The translations under genes were made by a program, and so were the position numbers. Below are positions 1-5,499 of a stretch of 5,587 nt of DNA, piece by piece. The notes below the pieces were generated by a model. That model saw only the letters and a program-made list of their open reading frames with translations. It ran no database searches and had not been told where the DNA came from. Source of the DNA: Acidobacteriota bacterium. GTDB taxonomy: Bacteria; Actinomycetota; Acidimicrobiia; Spongiisociales; UBA5794. The stretch spans positions 1 through 5,587 of the forward strand of contig JACZST010000137.1 in the NCBI GenBank assembly GCA_022574065.1, in the 5' to 3' direction. Every line of letters begins with the position of its first letter. The stretch's first letter is position 1.

Positions 1-13
1 ACTGCTGCACCTG

Positions 14-28
14 TCCGCCTCCGGCGGA
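14..28 (+). promoter_or_regulatory. Small hairpin covering the probable lepA ribosome binding site
   Basis: A perfect 6-bp stem (TCCGCC / GGCGGA) closes on a 3-nt loop (TCC). The right arm GGCGGA (23-28) is the only Shine-Dalgarno-like stretch before the lepA ATG and lies 8 nt upstream, a normal spacing; it differs from GGAGGA by one base. Folding would hide the site. That this affects translation is inference; short GC-rich palindromes also occur by chance in DNA of this composition. Confidence 0.35.
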
Positions 29-36
29 TCATTGCC

Positions 37-1863
37 ATGGATAAATCCCGAATCCGTAACTTCTGCATTATCGCGCACATCGATCACGGCAAATCGACGC
101 TCGCCGATCGGTTCCTGGAACAGACCGGCCTGATGGAGGGGGCGAGGGGCGAGGGGCGAGGGTGGCGCGGCGAACCGATGGAACAGGTGCTCGACTCCAT
201 GGACCTGGAACGGGAGAAGGGCGTCACGATTAAGGCGAAGGCTGTCCGGCTGCCGTATCGCGCTGAGGACGGCCTCGACTACGAACTGAACCTGATCGAT
301 ACACCGGGCCACGTCGACTTCTCGTACGAGGTGTCGCGCAGCCTCGAGGCCTGCGAGGGTGCGTTGTTGGTTGTGGATGCCTCCCAGGGTGTGGAGGCGC
401 AGACGCTGGCCAACGCCTACCTGGCCGTCGACAAGGGCCTCGAGATCATCCCGGTCGTGAACAAGATCGATCTGCCCGCCGCCGACCCCGATACGGCTGC
501 CGGCGAGCTCGCCGCAGTGCTTGGCGGATCCGCAGACGAGGTGCTCCGGGTATCGGCGAAGACAGGCGAGGGCATCGATGAGCTGCTCGAAGCCATCGTG
601 GACCGGCTCCCGGCGCCGAAAGGGGACCCGAGCGCACGGCTCCGGGCCCTCGTATTCGACTCGTTCTACGACACCTACCGTGGGGTCGTCAGCCACATCC
701 GCGTCGTCGACGGGGCGATCAGCACACGCGATGCGATTCGATTTGTTGCTACCACGCTCGACGTGACCGCCGACGAGGTTGGAATCCGTCGTCCCAAGGC
801 GGAGCCCGTCCCCGTCCTGGAGACCGGCCAGGTTGGATACCTGATCACCGGCGTCAAGGAGATCGATCTGATCCGCGTCGGAGACACCGTCACCCACCTC
901 AATGCGCCGACCGACGAGGCGCTCCCAGGCTACGACGAGCCAAAGCCGATGGTTTTCGCCGGCTTGTTTCCATCAGATGGCGACGACTTCGAGCGGCTAC
1001 GCGAAGCACTGGAAAAGCTCAGCCTCAACGACTCGTCGCTCGTGTATCAACCGGAGACCAGCGGTGCTCTCGGCTTCGGCTTCCGCATTGGTTTCCTCGG
1101 GCTCCTGCACATGGAGATTGTGAGAGAGCGCCTCGAGCGTGAGTACGACCTTGATCTCATCACCACCGCACCGTCCGTCGCCTACCTCGCCAACCGCACC
1201 GACGGCACCCAAACCACGGTGCGCAGCCCGCAGGACCTGCCAGCGGCCGGCGAGCTAGCCACCATCGAGGAACCGATCGTCGAGGTGATGATCATCACCC
1301 CAACCGAATACGTCGGGACGGTCATGGAGCTCGTCCAACAGCGAAGAGGGCGAATGGGCGACATGATCTATCTGTCACCGGAGCGGGCGGAGATTCACTA
1401 CCGGCTCCCGCTGGCGGAGATGGTCTTCGACTTCTTCGATCAGCTCAAGTCGAGGACCAAGGGGTACGCGTCACTCGACTACGAGGCAGCCGGCTACGAG
1501 GCCTCCGAGCTGGTCATGGTCAGCATCCTTCTCAACGGGCAGCCGGTCGATGCCTTCTCCACCATCGTCCATCGCGACAAGGCGTACGCTTACGGAAAAG
1601 CGATGGTCGGGCGCCTCAAGGAGTTGATCCCACGCCAGCTCTACGACGTACCGGTGCAGGCGGCGATTGGTTCGCGGATCATCTCGCGAGAGACGATCAA
1701 AGCAAAGCGGAAGGACGTTACCGCCAAGTGCTATGGCGGTGACATCACCAGGAAGCGCAAGCTGCTCGAGCGTCAGAAAGAAGGCAAGAAGCGGATGAAG
1801 ATGGTGGGCACGGTCGAGGTCCCGCAAGAAGCGTTCGTAGCCGCGCTCAGTCTCGATGAATAA
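37..1863 (+). CDS. lepA: Elongation factor 4 (LepA), ribosome-associated GTPase
   Basis: LepA/EF4 is a translational GTPase that binds the ribosome and is linked to stress-time translation, back-translocation and 30S assembly/initiation. All G motifs are visible: G1 AHIDHGKST (13-21), G2 Thr64 in GVTIK, G3 DTPGH (88-92), G4 NKID (142-145) and G5 SAK (173-175). The EF-G-like domains II, III and V follow, then the LepA-specific basic C-terminal domain with AKCYGGDITRKRKLLERQKEGKK. At 608 aa it is slightly longer than the usual ~600, mainly because residues ~35-45 are a Gly/Arg-rich insertion in the switch I region encoded by 7-bp repeats (see 141-161). ATG37 is chosen because MDKSRIRNF matches the normal LepA N-terminus, although the frame is open to the window's left edge. 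A 174-bp spacer separates it from hemW. The identification is secure; whether the insertion changes activity is unknown. Confidence 0.97.
   Translation: MDKSRIRNFCIIAHIDHGKSTLADRFLEQTGLMEGARGEGRGWRGEPMEQVLDSMDLEREKGVTIKAKAVRLPYRAEDGLDYELNLIDTPGHVDFSYEVSRSLEACEGALLVVDASQGVEAQTLANAYLAVDKGLEIIPVVNKIDLPAADPDTAAGELAAVLGGSADEVLRVSAKTGEGIDELLEAIVDRLPAPKGDPSARLRALVFDSFYDTYRGVVSHIRVVDGAISTRDAIRFVATTLDVTADEVGIRRPKAEPVPVLETGQVGYLITGVKEIDLIRVGDTVTHLNAPTDEALPGYDEPKPMVFAGLFPSDGDDFERLREALEKLSLNDSSLVYQPETSGALGFGFRIGFLGLLHMEIVRERLEREYDLDLITTAPSVAYLANRTDGTQTTVRSPQDLPAAGELATIEEPIVEVMIITPTEYVGTVMELVQQRRGRMGDMIYLSPERAEIHYRLPLAEMVFDFFDQLKSRTKGYASLDYEAAGYEASELVMVSILLNGQPVDAFSTIVHRDKAYAYGKAMVGRLKELIPRQLYDVPVQAAIGSRIISRETIKAKRKDVTAKCYGGDITRKRKLLERQKEGKKRMKMVGTVEVPQEAFVAALSLDE
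141..161 (+). repeat. Three perfect 7-bp tandem repeats (GGCGAGG) inside lepA
   Basis: GGCGAGG occurs three times head to tail (141-147, 148-154, 155-161), preceded by a partial copy in GGAGGG. Three heptamers make 21 bp, i.e. seven codons, so the reading frame is kept. They encode most of the Gly/Arg/Glu-rich run in LepA residues 35-42. Compared with E. coli LepA, about nine extra residues lie between the DR that follows G1 and the conserved QVLDSMD, so the repeat marks an in-frame insertion. Confidence 0.85.
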
Positions 1864-1864
1864 G

Positions 1865-1892
1865 AAGTCGCAAGTCGCAAGTCGCACGTCGC
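1865..1892 (+). repeat. 7-bp tandem repeat array (AAGTCGC) directly after lepA
   Basis: AAGTCGC is repeated three times exactly (1865-1871, 1872-1878, 1879-1885) and once with one change (ACGTCGC, 1886-1892); a decayed unit may follow. The array begins one base after the lepA stop codon. Such 7-bp arrays resemble the short tandemly repeated repetitive (STRR) heptanucleotide families known from cyanobacteria; kinship with those is not claimed. It contains no gene. Confidence 0.85.
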
Positions 1893-1971
1893 AAGCTGGG
1901 AACGCCTCTGAGCTCATCAGGTATCCGGTCAGCCCCCACAGCCCCCTCCGCTCGCATGTTTCACCTGCTCG

Positions 1972-1998
1972 CGTCTCCCCCACTTCGTGGGAGAGGCG
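1972..1998. repeat. Imperfect palindrome in the lepA-hemW spacer
   Basis: Two 12-bp arms (1972-1983 and 1987-1998) pair around a TTC loop with one C/A mismatch and one G/T wobble. The core is CCCCCAC-TTC-GTGGG. In RNA it would be a strong hairpin between lepA and hemW. No T-run follows on either strand, so it is not a classic intrinsic terminator. It may be a dispersed palindromic repeat or an mRNA-stabilising or processing hairpin; which one cannot be told from one copy. Confidence 0.5.
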
Positions 1999-2025
1999 AA
2001 ACCCGGGTACCAACCACCATCTGAG

Positions 2026-2060
2026 GACTCGTGACTCATGACTCGTGACTCGCGACTCGT
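2026..2060 (+). repeat. 7-bp tandem repeat array (GACTCGT) spanning the hemW start
   Basis: Five consecutive 7-bp units: GACTCGT (2026-2032), GACTCAT (2033-2039), GACTCGT (2040-2046), GACTCGC (2047-2053) and GACTCGT (2054-2060). The second unit's variant base, together with the first G of the third unit, forms the ATG at 2038 used as the hemW start. The array therefore covers the last bases of the spacer and the first seven to eight hemW codons. Several units also create GTG triplets, in different frames because 7 is not a multiple of 3. Confidence 0.9.
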
Positions 2061-3231
2061 GCTCAACTCGAGGCCTACGCAGCCCGACTCTCCGGGTCTG
2101 GTCGACGCCGCCGCCCATTGGCGATCGGCGTATGTCCACATCCCGTTCTGCGCCAGCCGCTGCCCCTATTGCGACTTTGCGGTAGTGACCGTCGAAGAGG
2201 GAGGGACGGACGAGACCGCCGAGCGGTACGTACAGGCGGTGATCGCCGAGATCGCAATGGAGCCGGCATTTGGGCCAATCGACGCCATCAACTTCGGCGG
2301 TGGTACCCCATCACGCCTTAGCGCGGAGCAGCTGGGCCGTATCGTCACCATGCTCGACGATCGCCACGGACTGGCGACGGGTGTCGAGATCAGCCTGGAG
2401 GCAAACCCTGAGGACTGGACGGAGCAATACGGCGCCGCGATCGTCGACATTGGTTTTACCAGGGTCTCGTTCGGGATCCAGTCCTTCGATCCCGCGGTGC
2501 TGGCTTCGCTGGGAAGGAGCCACACCCCGGAGCAGGGAGCGGCGGCGGTTCGCAGTGCGACCGACCAATTCGTCACGGTGAATGTCGATCTCATCTACGG
2601 GACACCCGGAGAGTCGGCGGCGTCCTGGGAGGCAACCGTCGACCGTACGTTGAGCCTGGAGCCCGAACACCTTTCCGCATACGCCCTCACCGTCGAGCGT
2701 GGGACTGCGTTGTCGCGGAGCATTGATGGCGGTGCGCCAGCCCCGGACCCGGACGATCAGGCCGACAAGTACGAGCATTTGCTGGCTCGCGCCCCCGAGG
2801 TCCGGTTGGTCCGCTACGAGGTCTCGAACTGGTGCCAGCCCGGCCATCACAGCCGCTACAACCTGTCGATATGGGCGATGGGTGAGTTCGTCGGCTTTGG
2901 GCTTGGCGCCCACGATCATCGGGACGGGCGTCGCTCCTACAACGTGACGCGTTTGGACGCCTACCTGACCATGGTCGAATCCGGGGTCAGGCCCAGATCC
3001 GGCAGCGAGCAGCTCAGCGCACCCGACGCGGAACGGGAGCGAGTCGCCATCGGGCTGCGCCTTGTCGCAGGCGTCGAGGCCGGAGAGCACGGCGTGCGGT
3101 TTTTGAAAGCCGCTGAGGGGCAGCGGCATCTGGAGGCGGGAACCGTCACGAGAAAAGGAAGCCGGATCGTCGTCGAACGGCCCCTGCTCACCGATGCAGT
3201 GGCAAGGGCGACGCTGTCAGTCTCTCCCTGA
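2038..3231 (+). CDS. hemW: Radical SAM heme chaperone HemW (coproporphyrinogen dehydrogenase-like)
   Basis: HemW is a cytoplasmic radical-SAM family protein that binds heme and is thought to insert it into respiratory enzymes; it is often misnamed HemN. The [4Fe-4S] motif C38-x3-C42-x2-C45 sits in HIPFCASRCPYCDF. Phe47 stands where true HemN has a fourth Cys, which favours HemW. GGGTPS (87-92), SLEANPED (119-126) and DLIYGTPGES (from 184) are typical of the family; a HemN C-terminal domain fills about the last 100 residues. The HemW motif HNxxYW reads YNLSIW here (274-279). Length 397 aa is normal. The start is uncertain: ATG2038 has GAGG 11 nt upstream but lies in a repeat array, and GTG2059 is an in-frame alternative; the first ~28 residues are not conserved family sequence. 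The stop codon lies within the CIRCE-like element of the next gene. Confidence 0.93.
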   Translation: MTRDSRLVLNSRPTQPDSPGLVDAAAHWRSAYVHIPFCASRCPYCDFAVVTVEEGGTDETAERYVQAVIAEIAMEPAFGPIDAINFGGGTPSRLSAEQLGRIVTMLDDRHGLATGVEISLEANPEDWTEQYGAAIVDIGFTRVSFGIQSFDPAVLASLGRSHTPEQGAAAVRSATDQFVTVNVDLIYGTPGESAASWEATVDRTLSLEPEHLSAYALTVERGTALSRSIDGGAPAPDPDDQADKYEHLLARAPEVRLVRYEVSNWCQPGHHSRYNLSIWAMGEFVGFGLGAHDHRDGRRSYNVTRLDAYLTMVESGVRPRSGSEQLSAPDAERERVAIGLRLVAGVEAGEHGVRFLKAAEGQRHLEAGTVTRKGSRIVVERPLLTDAVARATLSVSP

Positions 3232-3240
3232 GACTGCTAA
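3214..3240. promoter_or_regulatory. Degenerate CIRCE-like HrcA operator
   Basis: The inverted repeat CTGTCAGTC-N9-GACTGCTAA has exactly the 9-bp spacer of CIRCE (consensus TTAGCACTC-N9-GAGTGCTAA). The right arm matches consensus at 8 of 9 positions and the left at 5 of 9. The inner five bases of each arm (CAGTC / GACTG) pair perfectly, with a compensated C/G swap relative to consensus. It lies 14 bp before the hrcA start and contains the hemW stop codon in its spacer. CIRCE is the known target of HrcA and autoregulation of hrcA is common. Binding here is inferred. Confidence 0.6.
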
Positions 3241-3243
3241 AAT
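3214..3243 (+). promoter_or_regulatory. Candidate hrcA-dnaJ promoter
   Basis: TAAAAT (3238-3243) matches the -10 consensus TATAAT at 5 of 6 positions and stands out in GC-rich surroundings. CTGTCA (3214-3219), 18 bp upstream, matches TTGACA at 4 of 6. Both boxes overlap arms of the CIRCE-like repeat, as expected for an operator that blocks RNA polymerase. A start about 7 nt after the -10 box would leave a leader of only a few bases before ATG3254, so the message could be nearly leaderless. Confidence 0.45.
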
Positions 3244-3253
3244 TGCCCGCCAG

Positions 3254-4261
3254 ATGCTCGATGACCGCAAATCCAAGATCTTGCAGTCGCTGGTGGAGGA
3301 GCACATCCGAACCGGTGCTCCGGTCAGCTCGCAGGCCATTCTCGCGCATGGATCCCTCGACGTCTCCAGTGCCACGATTCGCAACGAGTTGGCGACGCTC
3401 GAGTCGTACGGCTTCGTCACCCAACCTCACACCTCCTCGGGACGGGTGCCGACCCGTCACGGTTACCGGTACTACGTCGACCATTGTTCTCCCGGGCATC
3501 TCAGGGTGGCGACCCACGCTCGAATCCAGGCGTTCTTCGCCGACGTCCACCGCGAGGTTTCGCGGCTGCTCAAGGAGACCTCAGGCCTGCTCACCGACCT
3601 GACCCACCTTCCGGCCGTGGTCATCGCCCCCGAGCGTGCCGTCGGTGCGCTCCACGCCGTCCACTTGGTGCGTCTCGGCGGATCCGCGGTACTGGTGGTG
3701 ACGGTGGCCGAGAGCGGAGGAGTGACCCAACAGATCGTTTCTCTCGAGGTCGAGGCGTCGGACGCGCAGCTCGCAGAAGCGGAGCGGGTTGTGGAGGCCG
3801 TCTACATCGGGCGGGCCCGCTCGCAGGTCGGCAATGATGCGCGGCTGACCGCGACAGATGTTCCCGACGTGGTGCGCCGCATCATTGCCCCCGTTCACGA
3901 GGAGCTGCAAGAGATGCAATCAAGTGGGCGCGACCTGTTCGTTGGCGGCACCAGCCAGCTCGCCGAATTGTGGGCCGACCTAGCCGTGGTGCAGGAGGTG
4001 CTTGGGCTGCTCGAACGCGAGGCTGAGCTACAACGCATGCTGAGTGAGTCGACCGAAGGAACCTCGGTCCGCATCGGGGAAGAGCTCGGCGATGAGATGG
4101 ATGTCGCCATCGTGAGTGCCCCATTTGGCTCCGATCAGAGCGGACGCCTGGCGGTGATCGGGCCAATGCGGATGGATTACCGCAGGGCGATTCGGATCGT
4201 CGAGGAGGTAGGCGAGGGGCTGGAGGAGATACTGGGCACCGACCATGGTGACGATGGGTGA
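3254..4261 (+). CDS. hrcA: Heat-inducible transcription repressor HrcA
   Basis: HrcA is a dimeric repressor that binds CIRCE operators and shuts off chaperone genes until heat shock titrates the GroE system it needs for folding. The N-terminal winged helix is clear: SSATIRNELATLE (38-50) followed by the family signature QPHTSSGRVPTRHGYRYYVD (57-76). A GAF-like middle region follows, and the C-terminus has VRIGEELG...VSAPFG and the signature VIGPMRMDY. The 335-aa length is typical. ATG3254 is preferred because MLDDRKSKIL is the usual HrcA beginning; an upstream in-frame ATG at 3194 would add 20 unrelated residues inside hemW and swallow the operator. No good Shine-Dalgarno sequence precedes ATG3254. 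The gene starts 22 bp after hemW, overlaps dnaJ by 4 bp and is preceded by a CIRCE-like site, which points to autoregulation of both genes. Confidence 0.95.
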   Translation: MLDDRKSKILQSLVEEHIRTGAPVSSQAILAHGSLDVSSATIRNELATLESYGFVTQPHTSSGRVPTRHGYRYYVDHCSPGHLRVATHARIQAFFADVHREVSRLLKETSGLLTDLTHLPAVVIAPERAVGALHAVHLVRLGGSAVLVVTVAESGGVTQQIVSLEVEASDAQLAEAERVVEAVYIGRARSQVGNDARLTATDVPDVVRRIIAPVHEELQEMQSSGRDLFVGGTSQLAELWADLAVVQEVLGLLEREAELQRMLSESTEGTSVRIGEELGDEMDVAIVSAPFGSDQSGRLAVIGPMRMDYRRAIRIVEEVGEGLEEILGTDHGDDG

Positions 4262-5337
4262 GGGACTACTACCAGCTCCTTGGTGTTGATCGCTCGGCGT
4301 CGTCCGAAGAGATCAAACGAGCGTTCCGCAGCCTCGCCCGCGAGACCCACCCGGATGCCAATCCTGACGATCCGACGGCCGAGGTTCGATTTCGGGAGAT
4401 TGCCGAGGCTTACGAGGTCCTATCCGATCCGGCCCGTCGCGCTCGATACGACCGGGGCGAGGTGTTCACCGGGGCCGACCTGTTCTCGCAGTTCGGTGGG
4501 CTCGACGACATCCTCCAGCAGTTCTTTGGCGGCGGCTTCGGATTCGCGGGCCGCCGCACCGGTCCCCGTCCCGGCCCCGATGTCGGGGTCACGATGTCGT
4601 TGACCCTCGAAGAGGCGGCCTCCGGAGTGAGCCGGCCGATCAGCTTCCGCACTGCGACCCGCTGCCCCCGCTGCTCGGGTGACGGTGCCGAGCCCGGCCA
4701 TCCTGCGACCACCTGCCCGAACTGCGGTGGTGCCGGAGCGGTGCGGGTGGCCAGGGACTCGTTCCTCGGCCGGATCTCCACGGTTACACAGTGCCCTCAG
4801 TGTGCCGGTTCTGGACGCTTCATCGAGTTTGCGTGTGTTGATTGCGCCGGGGTCGGTCGTATCGATACCGAGCGTTCGGTTACCGTTGAGGTGCCGGCCG
4901 GCATCGAGGACGGAACCAGGCTCCGCCTCGCCGGGCGTGGCGGCGCTGGAGAGATCAACGCTCCTGCCGGCGATGTCTATGTGAAGGTATCGGTCGCCGC
5001 CGACGACCGGTTTGAGCGGGCCGGGGACGAGCTTCATCACCGCACCGAGATCGGTATCAGCGAAGCGGTCTTCGGCACCACCGTCGACGTCCCGCTCATC
5101 GGCGGCGGCTTCGAGGCGATGGAGATTCCCGCCGGCTGTCAGCCGGAGACGGTGTATCGGTTGGCCAAGCAGGGGATGCCGCGATTGCGCCGCCGGGGGA
5201 GAGGCGATCTGTTCGTCCATGTTGGTGTGCTGATTCCCACCGAGCTTTCCGGCGAGGAGGAAGCGCTGCTCCGAACCTACGCGGAGCTGCGCGATGAAGC
5301 GCCGGCTGCGTCGAAAAAGCGCTTGTTCAAGCGCTGA
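4258..5337 (+). CDS. dnaJ: Class I J-domain co-chaperone DnaJ (DnaJ2-type, next to hrcA)
   Basis: DnaJ delivers unfolded clients to DnaK and stimulates its ATPase. Domains in order: J domain (about 1-67) with the essential HPD at 31-33; a Gly/Phe-rich linker (about 70-106, including FFGGGFGF); a zinc-finger domain with all four CxxCxGxG repeats intact (136-143, 153-160, 179-186, 193-200); and the C-terminal client-binding domains (VEVPAGIEDGTRLRL onward). The 359 aa are slightly short for the family, with a compact linker. The start is GTG4258, overlapping the hrcA stop as GTGA; no other in-frame start is nearby and a purine-rich GGAGGAG sits ~30 nt upstream, too far to be a normal binding site, so translation is probably coupled to hrcA. 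In Actinomycetota this paralogue belongs with hrcA, while dnaJ1 sits in the dnaK-grpE operon under HspR. DnaK and GrpE must be encoded elsewhere. Confidence 0.96.
   Translation: MRDYYQLLGVDRSASSEEIKRAFRSLARETHPDANPDDPTAEVRFREIAEAYEVLSDPARRARYDRGEVFTGADLFSQFGGLDDILQQFFGGGFGFAGRRTGPRPGPDVGVTMSLTLEEAASGVSRPISFRTATRCPRCSGDGAEPGHPATTCPNCGGAGAVRVARDSFLGRISTVTQCPQCAGSGRFIEFACVDCAGVGRIDTERSVTVEVPAGIEDGTRLRLAGRGGAGEINAPAGDVYVKVSVAADDRFERAGDELHHRTEIGISEAVFGTTVDVPLIGGGFEAMEIPAGCQPETVYRLAKQGMPRLRRRGRGDLFVHVGVLIPTELSGEEEALLRTYAELRDEAPAASKKRLFKR
5314..5335 (-). terminator. Possible intrinsic terminator on the minus strand, at the end of dnaJ
   Basis: A perfect 7-bp stem (AGCGCTT-GTTC-AAGCGCT, 5318-5335) ends just before the last base pair of the dnaJ stop codon and is preceded on the + strand by AAAAA (5314-5318). 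Read on the minus strand this is a hairpin followed by a T-run, the form of an intrinsic terminator for a transcript entering from the right. No minus-strand gene is seen in the window, so its use is unproven. On the + strand it lacks a T-run, though the hairpin could protect the 3' end. Confidence 0.35.
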
Positions 5338-5398
5338 ATCAGTCTTCCGGGAACGCGCACCGATACGTGACCGGTCGTCTCGACAGAAGTGCTGCCAA

Positions 5399-5486
5399 TT
5401 TCCCGCTCCTGCCGCTTCGCGGCGGGCCGCTCGGGCCACGGCTCCGCGGGTGGCCACGGCGACCGAGACCGGATCGCGCCCTGTTT
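5399..5486. repeat. 88-bp direct repeat, copy 1
   Basis: This segment is identical base for base to 5500-5587. It is GC-rich and structured: an 8-bp hairpin with one wobble (CCTGCCGC-TTC-GCGGCGGG, 5408-5426) and a second 6-bp inverted repeat (GGCCAC 5434-5439 / GTGGCC 5450-5455). No convincing gene lies in it. It may belong to an interspersed or tandem repeat family of this genome. Before it, 5338-5398 shows no recognisable signal. Confidence 0.9.
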
Positions 5487-5499
5487 GCGGAGCACCATT

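Noticed and set aside
1972..1998. Intrinsic terminator of lepA
   Set aside because: The hairpin is strong but is followed by GAAACCC rather than a T-run, so it is listed only as a palindrome.
1856..2041. Small + strand ORF (61 codons) in the lepA-hemW spacer
   Set aside because: It consists of translated repeats and palindrome, overlaps the lepA stop and has no family resemblance.
1471..2139. Minus-strand ORF (222 codons) across the lepA end, spacer and hemW start
   Set aside because: It overlaps conserved coding sequence on both sides and its middle is translated heptamer repeats (for example ESRVTSHESRV), a common false-ORF pattern.
2311..3129. Minus-strand ORF (272 codons) opposite hemW
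   Set aside because: Fully antisense to hemW, with no recognisable domain; long shadow frames are expected at this GC content.
3194..3253. Upstream in-frame ATG as the hrcA start
   Set aside because: It would add 20 residues unlike any HrcA N-terminus, overlap hemW and place the operator and promoter inside the coding region; MLDDRKSKIL at 3254 is the family-typical start.
4420..5457. Long minus-strand ORF (345 codons) opposite dnaJ
   Set aside because: It is antisense to an intact dnaJ with all zinc-finger motifs; its composition is that of a GC-rich shadow frame and no family motif is visible.
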